Shown piece by piece: positions 47,637 through 56,619 of a stretch of 64,000 nt of DNA (the stretch's first letter is position 1; each line of letters starts with the position of its first letter). The stretch comes from Kitasatospora sp. DSM 101779 (GTDB taxonomy: Bacteria > Actinomycetota > Actinomycetes > Streptomycetales > Streptomycetaceae): positions 7,716,124-7,780,123 of the forward strand of contig NZ_JAHTIK010000001.1 in assembly GCF_025655475.1 (NCBI RefSeq), in the 5' to 3' direction. A model generated the notes under the pieces. That model was not told the origin of the DNA. It saw only the letters and a list, made by a program, of their open reading frames with translations, and did no database searches. Both the position numbers and the translations under genes were made by a program.

Positions 47637-50327
47637 TCACTGGACGGTCCAGGCCTGGTGGGACTGGTTGATGGCGTTCGACTGGTCGGTGGTGGCGCCG
47701 TTGGTGGTCGACGCGCCGGTCACCTCCAGGACCTGCTTGCTCTCGAAATTGCGGAGCAGGTAGCCGCCGCTGGTCGGCTCGAAGTACCAGAGCTGGTTGT
47801 TGCCGGCGTTGTAGGAGTACTGGTCCGCGCCGGTCCCGCGCCAGTGGCTGTTCCACGGGATCTCGAGGGCCTTGCCGCTGTTCCGGTTCACGATCTTGTA
47901 GAGCTGGCCGGTGACCGGGACGATGTTCCACTGCTGGTTGGCGCCGCCGTTGTTCGGCCACTGGATGACGCTTCCGCCGTCGGTGGTGGACCCGCCGGAC
48001 ACGTCCGCGACCTGACCGCTGTTGACGTTCTTGATGGTGTAGTACGTCGACGGGTTGGTGCTCGGGGCGCCGGTCGAGGCCGCCTGCGCCCCGCCGGTCT
48101 GCTGGACGCTGAAGTCCGTGATGTAGAAGTAGCCGCCGTCGGTCTTGGCGACCCGCACGTAGCGGAAGGCCCGGCGGACGTCGATGTCGCCGGTGAGGGT
48201 CGAGGCGAACGGCAGGGTGTCGGTCTGGCGGCCGAGGACGGTGTAGCTGCCGAAGTTCGGGTCGTTGGAGCCGCGGACCTCGAAGTTGCCGCGGGTCGCG
48301 GACTGATCCAGGTCCTGACGGGTGGTCAGGACGAACTGGCCGAGCTGGTAGGGCTGGCCGAGGTCGACCTGCCACCAGGCCGAGGTGTCGGTGCCGGTGG
48401 GGGACCAGCCGGTCGCGCCGTTGTTGTCCACAGCCTTCGAGGGTTCGGTGCCGGTGCCGTAGACCGACGAGGAGGTCGCGGTCTTGTTCCAGGCGAGGTT
48501 GGGTACCAGGGTCATCCACTGGTAGCCGGACTCGAGGCCGGAGGCCTTGATCACCGTGTCGCCGGAGGTCGTGTTGTTGGTGAGGGTGACGTTGGCGCCG
48601 TTGCGGTTCTGGTTGATGAATCCGTCGGTGTGCGACAGGACGTTGTTCGAGAGGGTCATGTTGTCCGACCCCTCGTCCGTGTAGAGGCCGGCCACGGCCG
48701 AGCCGCAGGCGGCGGCGTTGCGCACCACGTCGTGGATGTAGTTGCCGTTGATGACCGTGCCCGGGTCGTTGGACAGGTGATAGATGGCGGCGGAGTCGCA
48801 CAGCCGGTTCATCACGTTGCCGATCCGGTTGTAGCTGACGCTGTTGTTGCCCTCGGCGTTGGCCGCCGACTGCCAGCCCCAGCCGAGCGATATGCCTGCC
48901 CACGGGCCGTCGGAGATGTCGTTGTGGTCGATGGTGGTGCTGTTGACGAAGCCCGCGTTGATGGCCGCGGTGCCGAGGTAGTCCTCACCGGTCCGGGTGA
49001 TCAGGTTGTTCTTGACGGTGACGCTCTTGACCACCTCCCGGGCGTCCTCGCCGGCCGGCGAGGACGGTGGGTTGTAGATGGTGTGGTACTCGACCGTCGG
49101 GTCGGAGAACTTGCCGACCATGATGCCGTTGCCGGCGATGTCGGAGATGTAGTTGCCGATGGCGCTGCTGTTGTGGACACCGTGCGAGAGGTCGAGCGCG
49201 GTGGAGCCCAGCTGCGAGAAGACGTTGTTGGTGACGGAGATGCGGTCGGTGTCGGCGGCCTGGACGGCGGCCGGCGGCCGGCCGACGTACTGCTGGTTGG
49301 AGGTGTTGGCCGAGATGTTGTAGGTGCCGCCCTGGGCGTTCAGGTAGCCGTTGTTGCTCGCCTCCATCCAGGTGGTCTGGGTGAAGGTGAGGCCGGAGAA
49401 GCGCAGGTCGTGGGCGGGGCTGTCGAGGCTGGTGCCCTTGACGTCGAAGAGCGTCTGGACGGTCGGCGCCTTCACGGAGGCGGTGGACATGTCCTCGCCG
49501 GGGCGGGGCTTGTAGTAGAGGGTCTGCGTGGTCGTGTCGACGTAGAACTCGCCCGGCTCGTTGAGGAACTCGTGGGCGTTCTCGAAGTGGAACGGCGAGT
49601 TGTTGGCGAGCTGCGGCCACGGGCGCTGGAAGAGGATGCCCGCCTCGTGGTCCTGGATCGAGATGCTGGCGGTGCTGCCCGCGGTGCTGATCGACTTCAG
49701 CCGCAGGTAGCTCTCGCCCCACTGCGTCTCCAGCATCATCTCGACCTGGTTCAGGTTGCCCCAGTTCGAGACCTGCGAGCTGGGCACCCTCAGCAGCTTG
49801 TTGGTCGTGTCGCTGCCCTGCAGGTTGAAGTCGGTGCCGGAGTCGGGGTAGCGGGCGCGGGTGGCGCGGACCCCGTTGACGTACAGCTGCCGGAAGTTGG
49901 TGGTTCCGATGGACGCCTTGTACTCGCCGTTGGCGGCGGCGGTCCAGCCGGTGATCGACTTGCCGCCGCTGATCACGGGTGTCTCACCGTTGTACGCCTG
50001 GTAGACCACCGTGTGGCCGTTGGTGCCCGAGTCGGCGGTGCCGAAGGTGACGGGGCCGGTGAGGGTGTAGGTACCTCCGCGCAGGTTCACGACGATGTCG
50101 TCGGCCATGTTCGCGTTGATCGCCCGGACCGCGTTCTGGGCGGCCTGGACGGTCCTGAACGCCGAGGCGGTGCTGGTTCCGGAGTTGCTGTCGCTGCCGT
50201 TGACGGGGTCGACGTAGAAGTTCGTCGCGGCCGCGTAGGCGGGTTGAGCGGGCAGGGCGGCCGCGAGGGCGACCACTGCCGCTGTCATCGCCTTGACCGT
50301 CACCGCACCGATGCGTCGGGGTCTCAT
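47637..50327 (-). CDS. Secreted GH141-like beta-helix glycosidase with F5/8C and ricin domains
   Basis: An 896-residue exported protein with signal peptide (cleavage near PAYAAA, residue 33). Residues 35-620 form a right-handed parallel beta-helix: FYVDPVNGSDSNSGTSTASA start, AFRTVQAAQNAVRA, then repeated N/D-rich turns (NNVFSQLGSTALDLSHG, GNGIMVGKFSD, NRLCDSAAIYHLSNDPGT). This is the GH141 layout, a family with alpha-L-fucosidase and xylanase members. An F5/8 type C domain (625-755) and a ricin trefoil (770-896) follow. The setting beside the fucose operon favours a fucosidase role. GGAGGAGGGA precedes the ATG. Confidence 0.85.
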   Translation of the reverse strand: MRPRRIGAVTVKAMTAAVVALAAALPAQPAYAAATNFYVDPVNGSDSNSGTSTASAFRTVQAAQNAVRAINANMADDIVVNLRGGTYTLTGPVTFGTADSGTNGHTVVYQAYNGETPVISGGKSITGWTAAANGEYKASIGTTNFRQLYVNGVRATRARYPDSGTDFNLQGSDTTNKLLRVPSSQVSNWGNLNQVEMMLETQWGESYLRLKSISTAGSTASISIQDHEAGILFQRPWPQLANNSPFHFENAHEFLNEPGEFYVDTTTQTLYYKPRPGEDMSTASVKAPTVQTLFDVKGTSLDSPAHDLRFSGLTFTQTTWMEASNNGYLNAQGGTYNISANTSNQQYVGRPPAAVQAADTDRISVTNNVFSQLGSTALDLSHGVHNSSAIGNYISDIAGNGIMVGKFSDPTVEYHTIYNPPSSPAGEDAREVVKSVTVKNNLITRTGEDYLGTAAINAGFVNSTTIDHNDISDGPWAGISLGWGWQSAANAEGNNSVSYNRIGNVMNRLCDSAAIYHLSNDPGTVINGNYIHDVVRNAAACGSAVAGLYTDEGSDNMTLSNNVLSHTDGFINQNRNGANVTLTNNTTSGDTVIKASGLESGYQWMTLVPNLAWNKTATSSSVYGTGTEPSKAVDNNGATGWSPTGTDTSAWWQVDLGQPYQLGQFVLTTRQDLDQSATRGNFEVRGSNDPNFGSYTVLGRQTDTLPFASTLTGDIDVRRAFRYVRVAKTDGGYFYITDFSVQQTGGAQAASTGAPSTNPSTYYTIKNVNSGQVADVSGGSTTDGGSVIQWPNNGGANQQWNIVPVTGQLYKIVNRNSGKALEIPWNSHWRGTGADQYSYNAGNNQLWYFEPTSGGYLLRNFESKQVLEVTGASTTNGATTDQSNAINQSHQAWTVQ

Positions 50328-50370
50328 CTGTGGTGTCCCTCCTCCAAGCCCCGGTGGCTTATGAGTTGCA

Positions 50371-50419
50371 TTTATCGAGCCGGACGAGTAACTCTGTCAA
50401 GACAATAGACATGCCTATT
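50371..50419 (-). promoter_or_regulatory. Promoter and operator candidate for the GH141-like gene
   Basis: On the minus strand TTGACA (plus 50395-50400), 18 bases, then GATAAA (50371-50376). Just upstream of the -35 lies the near-palindrome AATAGACATGCCTATT (50404-50419), matching its own complement except for one pair. A similar AAATAGGGCATATC stretch is found in the fucosidase/importer intergenic region at 41367-41380. Confidence 0.5.
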
Positions 50420-50923
50420 TTTCACGAACGGAACACCACTGACATGGGAGTGCATCATGCTGGGGAGGTGAATACTGCAGGTGAGACGCTATGGGTGGTG
50501 GTGTCCGGCAGACCTGCGGCCAAAAATAAGTCGTATTCATTGTGCGCTGGCGGAAGATGAAGACCCGTACGTCTCAGGAGCCGAGTCGGACCTTGTGCGC
50601 GCGTTGAGCGCGCTGCCGTCCAGGACGTCGGTCAGGCCTGCGGGCATCCGGACCTCGGCGGGTCGCCAGCACCCGTTGTGCACCACGTGGGACCCGGCGC
50701 CCGTCGGGGGCGGTGCCGGTGCTGACGGTGACGGACGCGGGCAGGTCATGCCGCCGGCGACGGCGACCGGCACCAGCCAGGCAGCCGGCTCCCTGGGCGA
50801 GGTCGCGGCCGGGCACGGTGCCGACGCAGGTCACCCGACCCCAGCCGTGGCGCCGGGCGGTGACGGTGGGCCAGGGAGCAGGCGGCGGGTGCGCGGCCGT
50901 CGCGTCGGACGGCCCGCAGCCGG

Positions 50924-51240
50924 GTGCGTCACGGGCAGGCGTCGTGCGCGGACTACGGCTGCCCCCGGAGCACGTACCGTCAGACGGCCGCTGCGGGCCC
51001 CCGGCGCCGCGACACCGACCGCGTCCAGGGCAGGGCCGCCCACGGCGATCCCGCACCCGCTGCCGTCCGGCCGCTGAGCTGGTCCGTCGCGGCATGTCCG
51101 CCCAGGACATCGCGGCTGCCGCGGAATTGCCGTCATCCCTGTCCGCCGGCTGCTGCGCACCCCGGAGCGTCTGCCGGCCCGGATCGCCCCGCAGCACCGC
51201 CGAGGCCGTCCTCGGCGTCCCACTGCCCAGGCGTGACCAA
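50924..51240 (+). pseudogene. Phage-type HTH protein remnant
   Basis: One frame gives VRHGQASCADYGCPRSTYRQ up to DPAPAAVRPL, matching the HGxxxxCxxGCxxxxCR-like start of actinophage HTH proteins. A frameshift near 51075 leads to ELVRRGMSAQDIAAAAELPS (the HTH). Another gives RRLLRTPERLPARIAP, and a third AEAVLGVPLP, the usual end. At least three frameshifts mean it is dead. It hints at former phage or integrative-element DNA here. Confidence 0.6.
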
Positions 51241-51336
51241 CCCCCGGCCCTGGCCGGCCGTTCGCGGTGGAGGTCGCTGAAGTCACCCGGGTCATCGAAT
51301 GAGTGGGCCCGGACAGGTCCCATCGGTACCCGAGTC

Positions 51337-51399
51337 TTGACACCGGTCTCCACCACCCCCCAAGATCGCCCTGTGAACCTGTCAGACAGCCAGACAGGT
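51337..51399 (+). promoter_or_regulatory. Promoter and inverted repeat of the asparagine operon
   Basis: TTGACA (51337-51342), an 18-base spacer and CAAGAT (51361-51366) would start transcription at about 51373, exactly on the GTG start: a leaderless mRNA. The inverted repeat ACCTGTC-N9-GACAGGT (51377-51399) lies just inside the frame and could be the GntR operator. Confidence 0.5.
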
Positions 51400-52104
51400 G
51401 GATCGATCCCGCGGCGCGTCAGCGCAATGGAAGCGGTGTTCGGCCACCTGCGCAGCGCCATCGAGCACGGCGTGTACGCCGTGGGTGACAAGCTCCCCTC
51501 GGAGGCGGAGCTCTGCCGGACCCTGGAGGTAAGCCGACCCGTGTTGCGGGAGGCACTCCGGGCCTTGCAGACCATGGGCCTGACCGTCTCGAGGACCGGC
51601 AAGGGAACCTTCGTCGTGGCGAGCACGGTCGAGGACCCCACCTTCGGCGACTACGCGGCCAGCGACCTCCTTGAGGTGCGCAGGCACGTCGAGATCCCGG
51701 TCGCGGGCTATGCGGCGCTGCGCCGCACTCCGGAAGACCTGGACCACCTGGGCCACCTTCTCGACCGGATGGAGCGGGAGACCGACACCACCGCGTGGGT
51801 CGCGCTGGACACCGTCTTCCACCTGGCGGTGGCCGAGGCCTCCGGCAACCCGGTGTTCCGCCGGGTCATCGAGGAGATCCGCGACGCACTGGCGCGTCAG
51901 TCGACATTCCTCAACGAGCTCGGCGGCCGTCGCGAGCAGTCGAACTGCGAGCACCGGGCGATCGTCGAAGCCCTGATCGACGGTTCCGAAGACGACGCGG
52001 TGGAGGCCATGTCCCACCACCTCCGTCAGGTCGAGACGACCCTCACCGACATCGTGCGCCCCAAGCGCACGGCGTCCCCCACGGAAGGCATACCCGAGGC
52101 GTGA
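51373..52104 (+). CDS. GntR/FadR-type regulator of the asparagine operon
   Basis: A 243-residue FCD-type GntR protein. The winged helix has VFGHLRSAIEHGVYAVGDKL, EAELCRTLEVSRPVLREALR and VSRTGKGTFVV. The FCD domain has LLEVRRHVEIPVA, ALDTVFHLAVAEASGN (His) and EHRAIVEALIDG (His). It is the first gene of the permease-asparaginase-aspartase run and overlaps the permease start by 4 bases. Inferred effector: asparagine, aspartate or a related acid. The start is either the GTG at 51373 (leaderless) or the ATG at 51427. Confidence 0.85.
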   Translation: MNLSDSQTGGSIPRRVSAMEAVFGHLRSAIEHGVYAVGDKLPSEAELCRTLEVSRPVLREALRALQTMGLTVSRTGKGTFVVASTVEDPTFGDYAASDLLEVRRHVEIPVAGYAALRRTPEDLDHLGHLLDRMERETDTTAWVALDTVFHLAVAEASGNPVFRRVIEEIRDALARQSTFLNELGGRREQSNCEHRAIVEALIDGSEDDAVEAMSHHLRQVETTLTDIVRPKRTASPTEGIPEA

Positions 52105-53540
52105 GCGAGCAGTTCCTCAAGGACGAGAAGCGCCCCACGACCCGTCACATCGATGCCGGCGACGCCGGCTACAGCAAGTCCCTGAAACCCCGGCACGTCA
52201 ACATGATCGCTATCGGCGGAGCGATCGGCACCGGCCTCTTCCTCGGTGCGGGCGGACGGCTCGCCGATGCCGGACCCTCCCTGTTCGTGGCGTACGCCGT
52301 CTGCGGCGTCTTCGCGTTCCTCGTCGTTCGCGCCCTCGGCGAGCTGGTCCTGTACCGCCCCTCCTCGGGCGCCTTCGTCTCGTACGCCCGGGAGTTCCTG
52401 GGGGAGAAGGGCGCGTACACGGCGGGGTGGATGTACTTCCTCAACTGGGCGACCACCGGTATCGCCGACATCACCGCGGTGGCTACGTACACCCACTACT
52501 GGCACCTGTTCTCCGACGTCCCGCAGTGGGTGATCGCGCTGGTGGCCCTGGCGGTGGTGCTCACCGTCAACCTCATCTCGGTGCGGATCTTCGGCGAGCT
52601 GGAATTCTGGTTCGCGGTCGTGAAGGTGGGCGCGCTGGTGCTCTTCATGGGTGTCGCGATCTTCCTGCTGGTCACCCGGCACCCGGTCGACGGTGCCGTG
52701 CCCGGCCCGTCCCTGGTCGTGGCCAACGGCGGCGTCTTCCCCAACGGCCTGCTTCCGATGCTGTTGATCATCCAGGGCGTCGTCTTCGCCTACGCCTCGG
52801 TGGAACTCGTCGGCGTCACGGCGGGCGAGACCGAGAACCCCGAGAAGATCATGCCGAAGGCGATCAACTCGATCATGTGGCGGGTGGGCCTCTTCTACGT
52901 CGGCTCGGTCCTCCTGCTGTCGATGCTGATGCCGTGGAACAAGTACTCCGCCGGCCAGAGCCCGTTCGTGACGGTGCTCTCCCACATCGGCGTCCCGGCG
53001 GCCGGCAGCGTGATGAACCTGGTCGTGCTCACCGCGGCGATGTCCTCACTCAACTCCGGCCTCTACTCCACCGGCCGCATCCTGCGCTCCATGGCCGTCA
53101 ACGGGTCGGCACCCCGCTTCACCGCCCGGATGAGCCGCAGTCAGGTCCCCTACGGCGGCATCCTGCTGACCAGCGGCATGTGCGTGCTCGGGGTGGGCCT
53201 CAACTTCGTGGTGCCCGCCGACGCCTTCGAGATCGTGCTCAACCTCGCTGCGATCGGCATCCTCGCCACCTGGGGCATGATCATGGTCTGCCACCTCCTG
53301 TTCTGGCGGAAGACCCGCGACGGCGAACTGACCCGGCCCGGCTACCGCCTGCCCGGCTCGCCGTGGACCGAGCTCGTGACCCTGGCCTTCCTCGCCTCCG
53401 TCCTGGTCCTCATGTACGCCGACGGCGGCGCCGGACGCACCACGGTGCTGTGCGTACCGCTGATCGCCGCAGCGCTGGTCGCCGGCTGGTACTCGATCCG
53501 CGGGCGCATCGCGCGCGCCGCCGACCGCGCCGACGGCTGA
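52101..53540 (+). CDS. ansP: L-asparagine/amino acid permease (AnsP-like)
   Basis: A 479-residue APC-superfamily permease with 12 predicted helices. The first-helix signature is MIAIGGAIGTGLFLGAGGRL, followed by ALGELVLYRPSSGAFVSYAR and WMYFLNWATTGIADITAVA. VELVGVTAGETENPEKIMPK (near 235) is the amino acid permease signature region. The WATTGIADITA and YTHYW stretches are typical of asparagine permeases. It imports L-asparagine across the cytoplasmic membrane. GTG start overlaps the regulator's stop. Confidence 0.9.
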   Translation: MSEQFLKDEKRPTTRHIDAGDAGYSKSLKPRHVNMIAIGGAIGTGLFLGAGGRLADAGPSLFVAYAVCGVFAFLVVRALGELVLYRPSSGAFVSYAREFLGEKGAYTAGWMYFLNWATTGIADITAVATYTHYWHLFSDVPQWVIALVALAVVLTVNLISVRIFGELEFWFAVVKVGALVLFMGVAIFLLVTRHPVDGAVPGPSLVVANGGVFPNGLLPMLLIIQGVVFAYASVELVGVTAGETENPEKIMPKAINSIMWRVGLFYVGSVLLLSMLMPWNKYSAGQSPFVTVLSHIGVPAAGSVMNLVVLTAAMSSLNSGLYSTGRILRSMAVNGSAPRFTARMSRSQVPYGGILLTSGMCVLGVGLNFVVPADAFEIVLNLAAIGILATWGMIMVCHLLFWRKTRDGELTRPGYRLPGSPWTELVTLAFLASVLVLMYADGGAGRTTVLCVPLIAAALVAGWYSIRGRIARAADRADG

Positions 53541-53637
53541 ATCCCGCGCGGCCGGGCGCTCCCACCGGACCGCCGTACGTCCGCCGCCCGCACGCACCCG
53601 GGGCAGCAGCCCCACGCCACCACCGATCGAGGCAGTC

Positions 53638-54654
53638 ATGCTCAGCAGTCCCCCGGCGGCCGCGCCCCCGATCCGCGAGCCCCGCCACGCGCCCGTCGCC
53701 CATGTCACCCGTGGCGGCCTGGTCGAGGGCGTCCACTACGGCTCCGTCGTCGTCCTCGGCACCGATGGTGAGGTCCGGTTCGAGCTGGGCGACACCGAGG
53801 CCGCCTGCTACCCGCGATCGGCCCTCAAACCGCTGCAGGCCGTCGCCATGGTCAGGGCGGGGCTGCCGCTCGACGGCGACCTGCTCTCCCTCGCGATGGG
53901 CAGCCACTCCGGCGAGGAGCGCCACCTCGCCGGCACTCGGCGGATCCTGGCGCTCGCCGGCCTCACCGAGGACGACCTGCGCAACGTCCCCGACCTGCCG
54001 TACGGTCAGGCCGTCCGCGACGCCTGGGTGCGCGAGGGCCGTCCGCCGTCGCGGCTCGCGCAGAACTGCTCCGGCAAGCATGCCGCGATGCTCTACCTCT
54101 GCACGCTCAACGGCTGGCCCCTGCAGACGTACCTGGACCCGGCCCACCCGCTCCAGACGGCGATCGCCGAGGCCGTCGAGGAGCTCACCGGCCAGCGCAT
54201 CGCGCACGTCACCGTCGACGGCTGCGGTACCCCGCTGTTCGCCGTCTCCCTTCAGGGCATCGCCCGTGCCGCCGCCCGCATCGCCACCGCGGTGCCGGGC
54301 AGCCCCGAGTTCCGAGTGGCGGACGCGCTGCGAGGGCACCCGGAGATGGCCTCCGGCACCGGGCGGGACGTGGCCGAGCTGATGCGGGCGGTGCCGGGAC
54401 TGCTGGCCAAGGACGGCTTCGAGGGCGTTCAGACCGCAGCACTGCCGGACGGCCGCGCCGTCGCTGTGAAGATCGCCGACGGCGCGAACCGGGCACGGGT
54501 CCCTGTCGCGGCGGCCGCGCTGGCCCTCGCGGGAGTCGATGCCCGGCTGCTGACCCCGTTCGCCGGCGACCCGGCGACCGGTGGCGGCCGTCCCGTCGGC
54601 GGCGTCCGGCCCGTGGCAGCGCTGGACCCGTCGGCGCTGCCCTCCCCGGCGTGA
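53638..54654 (+). CDS. L-asparaginase II (Rhizobium-type)
   Basis: A 338-residue protein of the asparaginase II family, unrelated in sequence to the E. coli enzymes. Family motifs are AHVTRGGLVEGVHYGSVVVL, CYPRSALKPLQAVAMV with the Ser-x-x-Lys pair, SHSGEERHLAGTRRIL, and LAQNCSGKHAAMLYLC with conserved Cys, Ser and Lys. GCGTPLFAVSLQGIAR follows. It hydrolyses L-asparagine to aspartate and ammonia in the cytosol. It stands between the permease and aspartase genes. Confidence 0.9.
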   Translation: MLSSPPAAAPPIREPRHAPVAHVTRGGLVEGVHYGSVVVLGTDGEVRFELGDTEAACYPRSALKPLQAVAMVRAGLPLDGDLLSLAMGSHSGEERHLAGTRRILALAGLTEDDLRNVPDLPYGQAVRDAWVREGRPPSRLAQNCSGKHAAMLYLCTLNGWPLQTYLDPAHPLQTAIAEAVEELTGQRIAHVTVDGCGTPLFAVSLQGIARAAARIATAVPGSPEFRVADALRGHPEMASGTGRDVAELMRAVPGLLAKDGFEGVQTAALPDGRAVAVKIADGANRARVPVAAAALALAGVDARLLTPFAGDPATGGGRPVGGVRPVAALDPSALPSPA

Positions 54655-54697
54655 CCTCACCCACCGCTCCAGGAAGAAGAAGAGGACCAACACCCCC

Positions 54698-56110
54698 ATG
54701 ACCGCCGCCACCCGCAGCGAGCACGACCTGCTCGGAGACCGCGAGGTCCCCGCCGATGCCTACTGGGGCGTCCACACCCTGCGCGCCACCGAGAACTTCC
54801 CCATCACCGGTACGCCCATCTCCGCATACCCGCACCTGATCGACGCGCTGGCCGCCGTGAAGGAGGCCGCCGCGCTCGCCAACGAGGAACTCGGCCTGCT
54901 GGAACCCGCGAAGGCCGCGGCGATCGTCGCCGCCTGCCGCGAGATCCGCGACGGCAAGCTGCACGACCAGTTCGTCGTCGACGTCATCCAGGGCGGTGCC
55001 GGCACCTCGACCAACATGAACGCCAACGAGGTCGTCGCCAACCGGGCACTGGAACTGCTCGGCCACGCCAAGGGCGAGTACCGGCACCTGCACCCCAACG
55101 AGGACGTCAACCTCGCCCAGTCCACCAACGACGTCTACCCGACCGCCGTCCGAATCGCGACCGTGTTCGCCGTTCGGGGCCTGCTCGACGCGATGGCCGT
55201 CCTCCAGGAGGCCTTCGCCCGCAAGGCCGTCGAGTTCCGCGACGTGCTCAAGATGGGCCGCACCCAGCTGCAGGACGCCGTGCCGATGACCCTCGGACAG
55301 GAGTTCTCCGCCTTCGCCGTCATGCTGGAGGAGGACCGCAGCCGCCTCGCGGAGGCCGTCGAGCTGATCCACGAGATCAACCTCGGTGCGACCGCCATCG
55401 GCACCGGCCTCAACGCCCCCGCCGGCTACGCCGAGTGCGCCCGACGCCACCTCGCCGGCCTCACCGGGCTGCCCCTGGTCACGGCGGCCAACCTGGTCGA
55501 GGCCACCCAGGACTGCGGCGCATTCGTCCAGATGTCCGGTGTGCTCAAGCGGATCGCCGTGAAACTGTCCAAGACCTGCAACGACCTCCGCCTGCTGTCT
55601 TCCGGCCCGCGCGCAGGCCTCGGCGAGATCAACCTGCCGCCGGTGCAGGCCGGTTCGAGCATCATGCCCGGCAAGGTCAACCCGGTGATCCCCGAGGTCG
55701 TCAACCAGGTCGCCTTCGAAGTGATCGGCAACGACATTGCGGTCACCATGGCCGCCGAGGCCGGCCAGCTGCAGCTCAACGCCTTCGAGCCGATCATCCT
55801 CCACTCACTGTCCGAGTCGATCACCCACCTCAGCGCGGCCTGCCGCATCCTCGCCGAGCGGTGCGTCACCGGCATCACGGCCAACACCGAGGCGCTCCGG
55901 GCTACCGTCGAGAACTCCATCGGCCTGGTGACCGCCCTCAACCCCTACATCGGGTACACGGCCGCGACGGACATCGCCAGGGAAGCCCTTGCCAGCGGCC
56001 GGGGCGTGGCCGAACTCGTCCTCGAAAAGGGCCTCCTTCCGGCCGGGACCCTGTCCGGCCTGCTGCGGCCCGAGGTGATCGCAGGGACCGACACAGCCCT
56101 GGCCCGATGA
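54698..56110 (+). CDS. aspA: Aspartate ammonia-lyase
   Basis: A 470-residue fumarase/aspartase-superfamily enzyme. HDLLGDREVPADAYWGVHTL is the aspartase start, then QGGAGTSTNMNANEVVANRA, NEDVNLAQSTNDVYPTAVR (catalytic T/S region), MGRTQLQDAVPMTLGQEF, and the signature loop GSSIMPGKVNPVIPE. Aspartase splits aspartate into fumarate and ammonia, completing asparagine use after the asparaginase. AGGAAGAAGAAGAGGA lies upstream of the ATG. Confidence 0.95.
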   Translation: MTAATRSEHDLLGDREVPADAYWGVHTLRATENFPITGTPISAYPHLIDALAAVKEAAALANEELGLLEPAKAAAIVAACREIRDGKLHDQFVVDVIQGGAGTSTNMNANEVVANRALELLGHAKGEYRHLHPNEDVNLAQSTNDVYPTAVRIATVFAVRGLLDAMAVLQEAFARKAVEFRDVLKMGRTQLQDAVPMTLGQEFSAFAVMLEEDRSRLAEAVELIHEINLGATAIGTGLNAPAGYAECARRHLAGLTGLPLVTAANLVEATQDCGAFVQMSGVLKRIAVKLSKTCNDLRLLSSGPRAGLGEINLPPVQAGSSIMPGKVNPVIPEVVNQVAFEVIGNDIAVTMAAEAGQLQLNAFEPIILHSLSESITHLSAACRILAERCVTGITANTEALRATVENSIGLVTALNPYIGYTAATDIAREALASGRGVAELVLEKGLLPAGTLSGLLRPEVIAGTDTALAR

Positions 56111-56238
56111 CGGGAACAGCGGGGACGGCGGAGACGGTCGAGGGCCGCGCATCACACGCGGACCTCTGACCGCTGGGGGAGCCGAGGGCGCCCGGCGGGG
56201 ACCGACCGCCGCACCCGCCGGGCCCCGGATCTCCTGCG

Positions 56239-56619
56239 TCACGCGCCGACCAGGCGCCACGATGATGCCGTGTGAAGGCCGGGCCGGCCGGCCGAAGCCG
56301 ATGAAGTGGATGTGTCGGGGCGGGGGTGACGGGTCGTCAACGGCGACCCGGGCCGGCTTTCCGCGCCGGTGGGGTGTGGAGGGACGGTCGGCGCGGTGTT
56401 CGTTGCGGTGGCCGGCGCCGGCCGTGGGGGCCACGGGTCCCGGGCGAGGCTTTGCCGCAGGGCGTCGAGGTGGGCGAGGCGGGTGTCGATGGCGGCGATG
56501 GCCGCGGAGCCGGTCTCGTGGACCCGGCGTTCGAGGTCCGTGATCTTGTCCTGGATGCGCTGCCAGCGTTCTTCGGTGGTGTCGGGGGTGCGGTCAGGCG
56601 CGTCGTTGGTCGCTGTCAT
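56239..56619 (-). CDS. Small coiled-coil protein coupled to the Hsp20 regulator
   Basis: A 126-residue protein. Residues 15-60 (EERWQRIQDKITDLERRVHE, then AIDTRLAHLDALRQSL) form a probable coiled coil; the remaining half is Pro/Thr/Ser-rich and likely disordered. It begins inside the end of the regulator gene (26-base overlap), so the two are translated together. No counterpart is present after the island 1 regulator. Function unknown. Confidence 0.6.
   Translation of the reverse strand: MTATNDAPDRTPDTTEERWQRIQDKITDLERRVHETGSAAIAAIDTRLAHLDALRQSLARDPWPPRPAPATATNTAPTVPPHPTGAESRPGSPLTTRHPRPDTSTSSASAGRPGLHTASSWRLVGA

Noticed and set aside
47592-50408. 938-codon plus-strand frame over the GH141-like gene
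   Set aside because: Val/Gly/Asp-rich shadow with no motifs. The minus-strand protein has a signal peptide, beta-helix, F5/8C and ricin domains.
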